Assembly (NCBI RefSeq): GCF_000272475.1 | Contig: NZ_AKFJ01000121.1 | Coordinates: forward strand, 32,645 to 96,644 | Source: Novosphingobium sp. Rr 2-17 | GTDB taxonomy: Bacteria > Pseudomonadota > Alphaproteobacteria > Sphingomonadales > Sphingomonadaceae | DNA length: 64,000 nt | Direction of reading: 5' to 3' | In this document: piece by piece, positions 1 through 8,449 of the stretch | Position numbering within the stretch: position 1 is the first letter of the stretch | How the letters are laid out: each line of letters begins with the position of its first letter | The notes under the pieces: generated by a model | Database searches by the model: none | Told to the model about the DNA's origin: nothing | What the model saw: the letters and a program-made list of their open reading frames with translations, nothing else | Program-made: the position numbers and the translations under genes

Positions 1-338
1 GCCCGGGCTTTTCAGCACCGGGCGTCCTCGTGACGAAACTATTTGGCCCTGCTATGCAGTTAGGCAGTGCCCCTGACGCTGCCTGGCCGATCCCTCAATC
101 GCACTGTGCAAACGGTAAACCGAATGCTTTTCCCTGAACCGTGGCCGTTTTATGGTCAGACATACTTGCCTGCCGGCGACCTCTAAGTCAGAAGCAGCCC
201 CCCAGCTGCACGTCCTAAATCCGCTGAATTGGCGGTGTTGAAAAGAGGCTTCACTTAAAGGCACCAATTTTCAGCAGTGGCTGTGTCTCTCGTGCAACAA
301 TCCTGCGTTTGGCGCAGGTCCAAGGACTACGAATTACG
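1..338. other. Non-coding left edge upstream of hisI
   Basis: I see no convincing gene here; the short open frames lack a ribosome site and recognisable protein character. The first twelve bases end in GGGC followed by a T run, which could be the 3' arm of an intrinsic terminator belonging to a gene outside the window. The rest presumably holds the hisI promoter, but no clear box can be named. Confidence 0.4.
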
Positions 339-716
339 ATGTCAGACGCTCACGCAATCGATCGCGAACAAGGCAGCGACTTCCTCCCGCGTTTCGATGC
401 GCAAGGGCTGCTTACGGCGATCGCCGTGGATTCGGAAACCAAGGACATCCTGATGGTCGCCTACATGGGTGAGGAGGCGTTGGCCCGCACGCGCGAGACG
501 GGGCTGGCGCACTTCTACTCGCGATCGCGCGGGCGGCTGTGGCTCAAGGGCGAAACCTCGGGCCATTTCCTGCGAGTTCAGGAAATGCGGGTGGATTGCG
601 ATCAGGATGCCTTGGTCATGATCGTCAAGCCGGAAGGGCCGGCCTGCCACACCGGTGCGCGCTCCTGCTTCTACCGCCGCCTGGATGGTGACAAGCTTGT
701 GCGCGTGCCGAACTGA
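339..716 (+). CDS. hisI: Phosphoribosyl-AMP cyclohydrolase
   Basis: Cytoplasmic enzyme of histidine synthesis that opens the purine ring of phosphoribosyl-AMP (third step). The 125-residue protein is the stand-alone HisI form, without the HisE domain. Visible family motifs are W-L-K-G-E-T-S-G-H at about residues 68-76, D-C-D-Q-D at 86-90 (Mg and Zn ligands), and C-H-T-G followed by S-C at 103-110. Cys87, Cys103 and Cys110 are the expected zinc ligands. I chose the ATG at 339; an in-frame TTG at 309 would add ten residues not typical of the family. It stands alone and converges on the dienelactone hydrolase gene, whose stop lies 3 bases away. Confidence 0.95.
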   Translation: MSDAHAIDREQGSDFLPRFDAQGLLTAIAVDSETKDILMVAYMGEEALARTRETGLAHFYSRSRGRLWLKGETSGHFLRVQEMRVDCDQDALVMIVKPEGPACHTGARSCFYRRLDGDKLVRVPN

Positions 717-719
717 CCC

Positions 720-1424
720 TCAGTCCGCGCCTAGGATCTCGTCGAAGAACGAGAGCATTGCGGCCCAGGACTGGCGATCGGCGCTGGCGTCGTAATCGGC
801 GGGGTTTGCCGAGTTGGTGAAGCCATGCCTGACGCGGGCGTAGGAATGGAAGTGCCAGTCCGCGCTCACGGCATCCATTTCATCCCAGAAGGCTGTGACT
901 TGTTCGCGCGGAACCAGTGGATCGGCATCGCCGTGGCAGATCAGAATGCGCGGCTTGATCGCCTCGGGCGTGGCGGGCTTGTCGGTCGCAAGGATGCCGT
1001 GGAACGAGACGACGCCGGCTAGGTCCTGGCCGGCGCGGGCGGCTTCCAGCACTGCTTGACCGCCCATGCAGTGGCCAATGGCCAATACGGTCAGCCCGTC
1101 CGCCTCAGGTAGGCTCCGCAAGGCGTCGATCCCGGCGGCGATGCGGGCTCGATAGTACGCCACATCTGCCCGCAGGCGTTCGGCCAGCGGACGCGCGGCT
1201 TCGAAGCTTTCCACGGACTGCCCGTAGAAATCCACGATCAGCACCAGATAACCCGCATCGGTGAGCCGGCGCGCGCGGGCCTCCATCAGCGGATTGACGT
1301 TGAAGATCGTCGGAAACAGCGCCACCGCAGCGCGCGGCGTCCCTACGGGACGGGCAATCCAGCCGGTGAGAGCAACGCCGGCATGCGCGTAGGCGAGGGA
1401 GGCTAGTTCAGGGCTGGTCGTCAT
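720..1424 (-). CDS. Dienelactone hydrolase family protein
   Basis: Alpha/beta hydrolase of 234 residues related to carboxymethylenebutenolidase. The nucleophile is a cysteine in G-H-C-M-G-G (Cys119). The other likely triad members are Asp168 in H-G-D-A-D-P and His200 in R-H-G-F. This Cys-Asp-His triad is the family signature, but the physiological substrate cannot be read from sequence; many members are not in chloroaromatic pathways. The start is the ATG at 1424; the frame is open further upstream but that part overlaps cysK and has no protein character. It is the last gene of a minus-strand run MFS transporter, cysK, this gene (36-base gap to cysK), so it is probably co-transcribed. Confidence 0.88.
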   Translation of the reverse strand: MTTSPELASLAYAHAGVALTGWIARPVGTPRAAVALFPTIFNVNPLMEARARRLTDAGYLVLIVDFYGQSVESFEAARPLAERLRADVAYYRARIAAGIDALRSLPEADGLTVLAIGHCMGGQAVLEAARAGQDLAGVVSFHGILATDKPATPEAIKPRILICHGDADPLVPREQVTAFWDEMDAVSADWHFHSYARVRHGFTNSANPADYDASADRQSWAAMLSFFDEILGAD

Positions 1425-1459
1425 GAAATACTCGGCAAAAAGGAGGTCGAAGCGCGCCT

Positions 1460-2377
1460 CTATTCGGGCAGGAAGTCTGGCACCGAAAGATAACGCTCGC
1501 CGGTATCGTAGTTGAAGCCCAGCACGCGGCTGCCGGGCGCGAGGTCTGGCAGCTTCTGCGCGATCGCTGCCAGCGTCGCTCCTGAGCTGATGCCCACGAG
1601 CATCCCTTCGACGGTGGCGGAGCGGCGTGCCCATTCCTTGGCGTCGGCGGGATCGACCTGGATGGCGCCGTCGATCGCCTGGGTGTGCAGGTTGGCCGGG
1701 ATGAAGCCGGCGCCGATGCCCTGGATCGCGTGGGGTCCGGGCTGTCCGCCCGAGATCACCGGCGAAAGCGTGGGCTCTACCGCGTAGGCTTTCAGTTCGG
1801 GCCAGACCTTCTTGAGCGTCTCGGCGCAGCCGGTGAGGTGGCCGCCGGTGCCGACGCCGGTGATCAGCGCGTCGATCGGGGTATCGGCGAAGTCGGTCAG
1901 GATTTCCTGCGCGGTGGTGCGGACGTGGATTGCCACGTTGGCGGGGTTTTCGAACTGCTGGGGAATCCAGGCATTCGGCGTCTGGGCCAGCAGTTCCTGG
2001 GCGCGTTCGAGCGAGCCTTTCATGCCCTTTTCGCGCGGCGTCAGTTCAAAGGTCGCGCCATACGCCAGCATCAGCCGGCGCCGTTCGAGCGACATCGATT
2101 CGGGCATCACCAGGATCAGCTTGTAGCCCTTAACCGCCGCCGCCATCGCCAGGCCGATGCCGGTGTTGCCCGAAGTCGGCTCAATGATGGTGCCGCCCGG
2201 CTTCAACCTGCCGTCGGCCTCTGCCGCCTCGATCATGGCAAGGCCGATGCGGTCCTTTATCGAGCCGCCGGGATTGGCTCGCTCTGCCTTCACCCAGACC
2301 TCGTGGTCGGGAAACAGGCGCGACAAGCGAATGTGCGGGGTGTTGCCTATGGTGGCAAGTATGCTGTCAGCCTTCAT
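1460..2377 (-). CDS. cysK: Cysteine synthase A (O-acetylserine sulfhydrylase)
   Basis: PLP enzyme joining O-acetylserine and sulfide to make cysteine in the cytoplasm. The 305-residue length is normal. The PLP lysine is in N-P-G-G-S-I-K-D-R (Lys41), the substrate loop is P-T-S-G-N-T-G (67-73) and the phosphate-binding loop is G-V-G-T-G-G-H. The start at 2377 gives the canonical N-terminus M-K-A-D-S-I-L-A-T-I-G-N-T-P; the start codon overlaps the last 11 bases of the upstream MFS gene, implying translational coupling. CysK and the CysM type are hard to separate by eye; the overall match favours CysK. Confidence 0.93.
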   Translation of the reverse strand: MKADSILATIGNTPHIRLSRLFPDHEVWVKAERANPGGSIKDRIGLAMIEAAEADGRLKPGGTIIEPTSGNTGIGLAMAAAVKGYKLILVMPESMSLERRRLMLAYGATFELTPREKGMKGSLERAQELLAQTPNAWIPQQFENPANVAIHVRTTAQEILTDFADTPIDALITGVGTGGHLTGCAETLKKVWPELKAYAVEPTLSPVISGGQPGPHAIQGIGAGFIPANLHTQAIDGAIQVDPADAKEWARRSATVEGMLVGISSGATLAAIAQKLPDLAPGSRVLGFNYDTGERYLSVPDFLPE

Positions 2378-3656
2378 GCGCTGTTTGCTCCAGGCGAGGT
2401 GAAAACGTTCGGGCACGGCGGATTTCCGGGAACAGCCATGCCCAAGCAAGCGTGACGAATATGGCACCGGTCCCGCCGAAAACAACCGCTCCGGTCGCGC
2501 CCAGCAACGACGCGGCGATGCCGGACTGCATCTCGCCGAGTTCGTTCGAGGCGGAGATCGCCAGGCCCGAAATCGCCGAGACGCGCCCGCGCATCTCGTC
2601 GGGCGTGCGCAACTGGACGAGCGACAAGCGGATGAACACCGAGATCATGTCTGCCGCGCCCAGGCCGGCCAGGAAAATGAGCGACAGCGGAAACCAACGC
2701 GACAGGCCGAAGCCCACGGTCATCGCACCATAAACGGCGACCGCGAGCAGCATCTTCACACCGACTTCACGCTCCAGCGGGCGGATCGAGAGCCAGATCG
2801 CGACCGAGGCCGCGCCCAGCGCTGTGGCCGCGCGCATCTGCCCAAGTCCCTCCGCACCAACGTGGAGGATGTCACGCGCGAAAACCGGCATCAGCGCGGT
2901 CGCGCCGCCCAGCAGAACGGCGAAGAGGTCGAGCGTGGTGCAGCCCAGCAGGAACCGCTCGGTCCAGACGAAACGGAAGCCCTCAACGATCTGGCGCACG
3001 GGATTGCTGCGCCGCGCATCGGGCGCCAAACGCCTCATGCCGACGATGGACAGCACGAGGACGGCAGCCACCGTTTGCATCACCGCAGAGGTCCAATACG
3101 GCACCGGATGATGGGCGGCGTAGAGAAAGCCATAGGCAGCGGGTCCGACGATGGTGGCCCCCTGGCCTGCGATCGAATTGAGCGCGATCGCCTTGGGCAA
3201 TAGCTGCGGTGGTACGATGTTGGGTGCGATGGCGCTGAACGACGGGTTGAGGAAGACGCGCACCATGCCGTGCAAGACGGCGAAACAGTACAGGCCCGGC
3301 AGGCTGTGGATGTTGAGCCATGTCATCACACCCAGGCCCAGCGCGATCAGCACATCGATGGCCGAGGCGAGGGCGGCGACCTTGCGACGATCGAAGCGAT
3401 CGACAACGACCCCCGCAACCGGCGTCAGCAGGAAAATCGGCGCGAATTGCGCAAAACCCAACAAGCCGAGGTGGAAGGAGGCACGCGGGATCGACATGCC
3501 GTATTCGCCGCGCGCGACATCGTAGAGCTGGTAGGCAATGATGACGACCATCCCGGTAGATGCCAGCGAGGCGCAGAACCGAGCCAGCCAGAACCTGCGA
3601 TAGTCGGCAATCTGCAGCGGTGATGTCGGAGCGGGAGTTTCAGTGCGAGAAGTCAC
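2367..3656 (-). CDS. MFS transporter (EntS-like, MFS_3)
   Basis: A 429-residue inner-membrane protein with about twelve hydrophobic segments. The MFS loop motif is at D-R-F-D-R-R-K after the second segment. It resembles the EntS/MFS_3 branch, which includes siderophore and drug exporters, but the substrate is unknown. The likely start is GTG at 3656, giving V-T-S-R-T-E-T; no better internal ATG precedes the first helix. It is the first gene of the minus-strand run leading into cysK, with which it overlaps by 11 bases. There is no siderophore cluster nearby, so a siderophore role would be a guess. Confidence 0.85.
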   Translation of the reverse strand: MTSRTETPAPTSPLQIADYRRFWLARFCASLASTGMVVIIAYQLYDVARGEYGMSIPRASFHLGLLGFAQFAPIFLLTPVAGVVVDRFDRRKVAALASAIDVLIALGLGVMTWLNIHSLPGLYCFAVLHGMVRVFLNPSFSAIAPNIVPPQLLPKAIALNSIAGQGATIVGPAAYGFLYAAHHPVPYWTSAVMQTVAAVLVLSIVGMRRLAPDARRSNPVRQIVEGFRFVWTERFLLGCTTLDLFAVLLGGATALMPVFARDILHVGAEGLGQMRAATALGAASVAIWLSIRPLEREVGVKMLLAVAVYGAMTVGFGLSRWFPLSLIFLAGLGAADMISVFIRLSLVQLRTPDEMRGRVSAISGLAISASNELGEMQSGIAASLLGATGAVVFGGTGAIFVTLAWAWLFPEIRRARTFSPRLEQTAHEG

Positions 3657-3766
3657 GCTGGGTCAATGGCATTCGGGGTGCCTGTTGCCAAGTCGCGGCC
3701 TTATTGGAAATTCACGATAGTCCCAAGCGGATCAGATACTAAACCGACACAAGCAGTTGTTTGCCG

Positions 3767-4105
3767 TCAGCGCCGCGGACGCAGGCGCGGGTTCGGCTGG
3801 ATGGTATGGACCAGCTTGAGGAAGTCATCGATGCGGATGATCCGCTCGAACTGAAAGCCTGACCGGCCTTCGTGCGACCAGATCAGATGTGCCTCGATGC
3901 GACCGATCACGGGCAGGCGCATGACCAGGCGCTCTCCACGTTCTATCACAAGCTCACCCTGGGACATGAAGCCTTGGGCGGAAATGTTGACGATATGCAA
4001 CGGCAACTCGCCAAGCGCGCGATGCTCGGCGGTTACGTTATAGTCCACTGGATGGCGTGCCGCGCGACGTTTGTCGGTCACGGTAAGCTGCGCCCCTGAA
4101 CTCAT
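3767..4105 (-). CDS. PilZ domain protein (predicted c-di-GMP binder)
   Basis: Single-domain PilZ protein of 112 residues. Both c-di-GMP contact motifs are visible: an R-x-x-x-R type stretch in K-R-R-A-A-R-H and an N-x-S-x-x-G motif in V-N-I-S-A-Q-G. This supports a small cyclic-di-GMP receptor acting on a partner protein that is not encoded nearby. The start at 4105 (M-S-S-G-A-Q) is preferred over the open frame reaching 4171, which lies in low-coding DNA. It is monocistronic, downstream of tyrS on the same strand map but read away from MFS/cysK. Confidence 0.85.
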   Translation of the reverse strand: MSSGAQLTVTDKRRAARHPVDYNVTAEHRALGELPLHIVNISAQGFMSQGELVIERGERLVMRLPVIGRIEAHLIWSHEGRSGFQFERIIRIDDFLKLVHTIQPNPRLRPRR

Positions 4106-4201
4106 GTCATCAAGACCTCTGCGTTGGAACGTGAGGCTAGACTGTAGCTTCAAATGGTAAACAAACCGCAAAGGCCGAGCTGGGGTGCCCCGTCCAGGCG
4201 G

Positions 4202-5443
4202 TTAGATGCCCCGGAGGATACCGTGCTTCTTCTTGCCCAGGCTAAGCTTGCGGATTTCCCCGGCAGGCACCGCTACCAACAGTGCTGGATCACTTGCCAG
4301 CACATCGTCCAGCCGCACCGCGCCTTCCGCGATCTTGCGCTTGGCTTCACCGCCCGAGGCCGCAAAGCCCAGCGCGATGCACGCTGCCCCCAGACGGATG
4401 CCTTCGCCATCGACTTCGATGGTCGGTAGGTCTTCGCCAAGGCCGCCGCCGGCAAAGGTCGTCTGTGCAGTCGCAGCGGCAGAAATCGCGGCGTCCTCAC
4501 CCCGGCACAGCTTGGTGATCTCATTGGCGAGGACCACCTTGGCGTCGTTGATTTCGGCACCTTCCAGCGCTTCGAGGCGGATGATCTCGCCCAACGGCAA
4601 GTCGGTGAACAAGCGCAGGAAGCGCCCGACATCGCGATCATCGCAATTGCGCCAGTATTGCCAGAAATCGTACGCCGGCAACTGATCCTCGTTGAGCCAC
4701 ACCGCGCCGCCCATCGATTTGCCCATCTTGGCGCCGTCGGCGGTGGTGAGCAGGGGGGTAGTCAGTCCGAACACTTCCTTGCCGTCCATCCGGCGGGTCA
4801 GTTCGATACCGTTGACGATGTTGCCCCACTGGTCCGATCCGCCCATCTGCAGCGCCACGCCCTTGTCGCGCGCCAGATGGCGGAAATCGTAGCCTTGGAG
4901 GATCATGTAGTTGAATTCGAGGAAGGTCATCGGCTGCTCGCGCTCAAGCCGCAGCTTCACCGAATCGAACGACATCATCCGGTTGACGGTGAAGTGGGTG
5001 CCCACTTCCTGCAGCAACTGGATGTAGCCCAACTGGCCCAGCCAATCCTGGTTGTTGACCATGATCGCATCGGTCGGTCCATCACCGAACTTGAGCAGGC
5101 GCGAGAAGATCGAGAAGATGCCCTGGATGTTGGCCTCGATCGTCTCGTCCGACAGCATCTTGCGGCTCTCGTCGCGGCCGGTGGGATCGCCGATGCGGGT
5201 GGTGCCGCCGCCCATCAGGACCACCGGCTTGTGCCCGGTCTGCTGGAGGCGGCGCAGCATCATGATCTGCACCAGGCTGCCGACATGGAGCGACGGCGCG
5301 GTCGCGTCGAAGCCGATATACCCCGGCACCACCTGCTTGGCCGCCAAGGCATCGAGCCCGTGGGCATCGGTCTGCTGGTGGATGTAGCCGCGCTCGTCGA
5401 GGAGGCGGAGCAGGGAGGAAGTGTAGGTCATCGGCTTCTTCAT
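4202..5443 (-). CDS. tyrS: Tyrosyl-tRNA synthetase
   Basis: Class Ic aminoacyl-tRNA synthetase charging tRNA-Tyr. The 413-residue protein has the ATP-binding HIGH-type motif as H-V-G-S (about 53-56) and a K-M-G-K-S loop (239-243), the form normal for TyrRS. A C-terminal S4-like RNA-binding region follows from about residue 345. Two starts are possible: ATG at 5443 (M-K-K-P-M-T-Y) or ATG at 5431 (M-T-Y-T-S); neither has a strong Shine-Dalgarno sequence, and I give the longer one. The tRNA-Tyr gene lies elsewhere in the window at 20287. It is divergent from the DOMON-like gene. Confidence 0.95.
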   Translation of the reverse strand: MKKPMTYTSSLLRLLDERGYIHQQTDAHGLDALAAKQVVPGYIGFDATAPSLHVGSLVQIMMLRRLQQTGHKPVVLMGGGTTRIGDPTGRDESRKMLSDETIEANIQGIFSIFSRLLKFGDGPTDAIMVNNQDWLGQLGYIQLLQEVGTHFTVNRMMSFDSVKLRLEREQPMTFLEFNYMILQGYDFRHLARDKGVALQMGGSDQWGNIVNGIELTRRMDGKEVFGLTTPLLTTADGAKMGKSMGGAVWLNEDQLPAYDFWQYWRNCDDRDVGRFLRLFTDLPLGEIIRLEALEGAEINDAKVVLANEITKLCRGEDAAISAAATAQTTFAGGGLGEDLPTIEVDGEGIRLGAACIALGFAASGGEAKRKIAEGAVRLDDVLASDPALLVAVPAGEIRKLSLGKKKHGILRGI

Positions 5444-5592
5444 CGTTTTCGAGGAGCGGCGCGCGTAGCACGCGATGGTGCGGAAACAAAGATGCGAGCA
5501 ATAAGGCAATAACGCCCCGCCGTGTCTCACGGCGGGGGGATGGATTTAAAACAGGATTGCCAAGCCCGCGTTCGACACCGCACACGTAAGCG

Positions 5593-6132
5593 ATGAACGA
5601 GTTGACTCCGCACCCTGCCTTCCCCCCCGCGCAAGTGCGCAGCATCCAGGCGAAGATCATTGGCTTTGACGGCAACTGGCTGCGCGCCCGTTGGAATATC
5701 CTGGGCGTTGGCGCGCTGGTGGTGCCGCCGTTCGCTGGACGCGGGCGCGCCGATGGCTTGTGGCAGACCACGTGCTTTGAACTGTTCATCCAGCCAGACG
5801 ATGGCGCCCCCGCGTATGTCGAGATCAATCTTTCGCCGTCAGAGCGTTGGAATATCTACGATTTCGCCGGGCGTCGCGAAGGCATGGCCGAACGGGCGAT
5901 GCCGCGCGAACCGGACTGCACTTTGCGGCTAGGCAGCGACATGGCGATCTTCGACGCCGCGATCCCGGTCGCAGGACTGCCGTCCGCGCCGTGGCGTTGT
6001 GGCTTCAATGCCGTGATCGAGGAGCAGGGCGGAGCGAAAAGCTATTGGGGCCTGGAACACCACGGCGCGGAGCCCGATTTCCACGATCCGGCTTGCTTCA
6101 CTCTCGCCGTTGCGGCACCCAGCCCGGCATGA
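5593..6132 (+). CDS. DOMON-like domain protein
   Basis: A 179-residue protein without signal peptide or membrane segment. It matches the DOMON-like (MurB-like DOMON) family common in sphingomonads: a beta-rich fold with an aromatic cluster such as L-W-Q-T-T-C-F-E-L-F and R-W-N-I-Y-D-F, expected to bind a carbohydrate or other small ligand. No catalytic residues are recognised. Its stop overlaps the start of the downstream NamZ-type gene by four bases (ATGA), so the two are co-translated; a role in cell-wall sugar handling is a reasonable inference from that pairing only. Confidence 0.8.
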   Translation: MNELTPHPAFPPAQVRSIQAKIIGFDGNWLRARWNILGVGALVVPPFAGRGRADGLWQTTCFELFIQPDDGAPAYVEINLSPSERWNIYDFAGRREGMAERAMPREPDCTLRLGSDMAIFDAAIPVAGLPSAPWRCGFNAVIEEQGGAKSYWGLEHHGAEPDFHDPACFTLAVAAPSPA

Positions 6133-7325
6133 AATTCGGTATCGACCGTCTTTTGACGGACCCTGCATTGCTCAAGGCCCTGGATAGGCGCCGTGTCGCG
6201 CTCGTCGCTCATCCCGCTTCGGTTACCGAAGGGCTGGTCCATTCGCTCGACGCGCTGATCGCGGCGGGTGTGAACGTGACCAGCGCCTTTGGCCCGCAGC
6301 ACGGGCTGAAGGGCGACAAGCAGGACAACATGGTCGAGACCCTGGACGAGACCGATCCGGCTTACGGTATCCCGGTGTTCAGCCTCTATGGCGAAGTGCG
6401 CCGGCCCAGCGGGCAGATGATATCCACCGCCGATGTATTCTTGTTCGATTTGCAGGACTTGGGTTGCCGCATCTACACCTTCGTCACCACGCTACTGTAT
6501 TTGCTCCAGGAAGCGTCCGCGCAGGGCAAGAGCGTGTGGGTGCTCGATCGTCCCAACCCCGCCGGTCGCCCGATCGAGGGCACCACGTTGCTCGCCGGGC
6601 AGGAAAGCTTCGTCGGCGCCGGGCCGATGCCGATGCGACACGGGCTGACGCTGGGCGAGATGGGCCACTGGTTCATTCGCGAATTCAACCTCGACGTCGA
6701 TTATCGCGTCGTCGCGATGGAGGGCTGGGCGCCCGAAGGTCCGGGCTTTGGCTGGCCGCAGGACCGGATCTGGATCAACCCAAGCCCCAACGCCGCCAAC
6801 CTCAATATGGCGCGCGCCTATGCCGGTACGGTGATGCTGGAAGGCACGACGCTGTCCGAAGGGCGTGGCACCACCCGACCGCTCGAAGTGCTGTTCGGCG
6901 CGCCCGACATCGACGCCAAGGCAGTGCTGGCCGAGATGACTCGCTTTGCGCCGGAATGGCTATCGGGCTGCGCCTTGCGTGAATGCTGGTTCGAGCCGAC
7001 CTTCCACAAGCACGCCAAGACCTTGTGCAATGGCTTGATGATCCATGCCGAGGGCACCTTCTACGATCATCACGCCTTCCGCCCCTGGCGACTGCAGGCT
7101 TTGGCCTTCAAGGCGATCCGCACGCTGTATCCGGACTACCCGATCTGGCGCGATTTCCCGTATGAGTACGAGTTCGACCGCCTCGCCATCGACGTCATCA
7201 ACGGCGGCCCCGCCTTGCGCCAATGGGTGGACGATTCCTCGGCGAGTCCGCGCGATCTGGATGCCGCGGCCGGAGCGGACGAAGTGGCATGGCGCGAAGC
7301 GGTGGCAGACCTGCTAATCTATTGA
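6129..7325 (+). CDS. DUF1343 family protein, probable exo-beta-N-acetylmuramidase NamZ
   Basis: A 398-residue DUF1343 protein. The family includes NamZ, which removes terminal N-acetylmuramic acid from peptidoglycan fragments during wall recycling. Family landmarks visible are F-G-P-Q-H-G-L-K-G near residue 55, F-S-L-Y-G-E, D-L-Q-D-L-G-C-R-I-Y-T-F, D-R-P-N-P-A-G-R and a G-T-T-L-S-E-G-R-G-T-T-R-P stretch. No signal peptide is evident at the chosen ATG, so a cytoplasmic location is suggested. It is translationally coupled to the DOMON-like gene. The enzyme activity is inferred from family membership; the assignment to DUF1343 is firm. Confidence 0.85.
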   Translation: MKFGIDRLLTDPALLKALDRRRVALVAHPASVTEGLVHSLDALIAAGVNVTSAFGPQHGLKGDKQDNMVETLDETDPAYGIPVFSLYGEVRRPSGQMISTADVFLFDLQDLGCRIYTFVTTLLYLLQEASAQGKSVWVLDRPNPAGRPIEGTTLLAGQESFVGAGPMPMRHGLTLGEMGHWFIREFNLDVDYRVVAMEGWAPEGPGFGWPQDRIWINPSPNAANLNMARAYAGTVMLEGTTLSEGRGTTRPLEVLFGAPDIDAKAVLAEMTRFAPEWLSGCALRECWFEPTFHKHAKTLCNGLMIHAEGTFYDHHAFRPWRLQALAFKAIRTLYPDYPIWRDFPYEYEFDRLAIDVINGGPALRQWVDDSSASPRDLDAAAGADEVAWREAVADLLIY

Positions 7326-7515
7326 TAAGATTGCCCTGATCGCTCTGCCAACGCTATACTTGGCAGCTTTGCTGCAAGACGCAGCGATCCGGTATGGCCA
7401 GCTCGTGGATAGTCACACGAACCTAGCTTATAATATCAAGGGCAGGTGCCGGCTCGCTAGTCCATACCGCCGCCTAGCTATGGCGGGCACTTGTGCATGT
7501 TGCCGTTGGAGGTAC

Positions 7516-7558
7516 CCCAAGCGAGTGCAAACAGAGCGCTATCGCTTGGGCCACTCGC
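7516..7558. repeat. Overlapping inverted repeats just past the gloB stop
   Basis: Two inverted repeats share bases: CCCAAGCG (7516-7523) pairs with CGCTTGGG (7543-7550), and GCGAGTG (7521-7527) pairs with CACTCGC (7552-7558). The second arm abuts the gloB stop codon. The two stems are mutually exclusive. It may serve as a gloB transcription end, although no T run follows. Confidence 0.45.
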
Positions 7559-8317
7559 TCAATACTGATCTTTGGCGCTTCGCAGTGCTGCAAAGGTAGC
7601 GACCGCGTCTCCGCCGCCCCAGCGAGCCTGCATTGTGGTGTCGTCAGCGCGTAGGAAAGGATTGGTCCGCAACTCGCGCTCCAGCTTGGTGGGCACAGTG
7701 GGCAAGCCCTTGTCGCGTCGCTGTGCTATCTCCTCGGCATAAAGCTGCAACTCGGCGTTGTCCGGGTCGGCGTGCAGCGCGAAGCGGGCATTGGCGGCGG
7801 TGTATTCGTGCGCGCAGTACAGCATCGTCTCGATCGGTAGCGCTTTGAGGCGTTGAAGCGAGGCCCAGAACTGCGGTGGCGTGCCCTCGAACATTCGGCC
7901 ACAGCCCAGGGCGAACAGTGAATCGCCCACGAAAGCGATGCAGGCGCCGGGTAAATGATATGCGATGTGCCCCAAGGTGTGGCCGCCCACGTCGATGACG
8001 TCGCCCTGGCGGTCTCCGATCGCCACCACGTCGCCCTGGCCGACAGTGCGGTCTACCCCTTCGATCTTGTTGGCATCGCCTTCTGGCGCGGTGATGCGGC
8101 AGCCGGTGATGGCCTTGATCGCCGTGTTGCCGCCGGCATGGTCGCGGTGCCAGTGGGTGTTCCAGATCTGGGTGATTTGCCAGCCCTTGCGCGCGGCCTG
8201 ACGCAAGTACTCGTCGGCATCGGGGGTATCGATGCAGACGGTCTCGCGGCTCTCCGTATCGTGCAGCAAGTAGCCGTAGTTGTCCGAAAGACAGGGGAAC
8301 TGGTGGACCTCGAGCAT
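7559..8317 (-). CDS. gloB: Hydroxyacylglutathione hydrolase (glyoxalase II)
   Basis: Metallo-beta-lactamase-fold thioesterase that splits S-lactoylglutathione, the second step of methylglyoxal detoxification. The metal motif T-H-x-H-x-D-H is present as T-H-W-H-R-D-H (54-60), and G-H-T-L-G-H, G-D-S-L-F and H-E-Y-T follow in family order. The 252-residue length is normal. The ATG at 8317 has AGGAG eight bases upstream; an ATG six bases earlier has the same site only two bases away, so the internal one is preferred. No gloA neighbour is present. Confidence 0.93.
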   Translation of the reverse strand: MLEVHQFPCLSDNYGYLLHDTESRETVCIDTPDADEYLRQAARKGWQITQIWNTHWHRDHAGGNTAIKAITGCRITAPEGDANKIEGVDRTVGQGDVVAIGDRQGDVIDVGGHTLGHIAYHLPGACIAFVGDSLFALGCGRMFEGTPPQFWASLQRLKALPIETMLYCAHEYTAANARFALHADPDNAELQLYAEEIAQRRDKGLPTVPTKLERELRTNPFLRADDTTMQARWGGGDAVATFAALRSAKDQY

Positions 8318-8380
8318 GCGCATCTCTCCTTGCTCGGGATGTAGGCCGTCCACCACGCGTGTGAAAGGGCGGGCGCAAGC

Positions 8381-8410
8381 AAAAGCCCGCCCGGATCGCT
8401 CCGGACGGGC
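8381..8410 (-). terminator. Intrinsic terminator of rpsA
   Basis: On the minus strand an 11-bp stem (8400-8410 with 8385-8395, one G-U pair, four-base loop) is followed by TTTT. It lies about 40 bases after the rpsA stop codon and upstream of gloB, so rpsA and gloB are separate transcription units. Confidence 0.85.
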
Positions 8411-8449
8411 CATGCTTTGTGTCAGCTTGGGTGAAGCCGAAGGTCGCTC

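Noticed and set aside
52..267. 71-codon minus-strand frame at the left edge
   Set aside because: No ribosome site, unusual composition and no recognisable feature.
2367..3656. Siderophore exporter assignment for the MFS protein
   Set aside because: Only a family-level resemblance to EntS; no siderophore genes are present and the neighbour is cysK.
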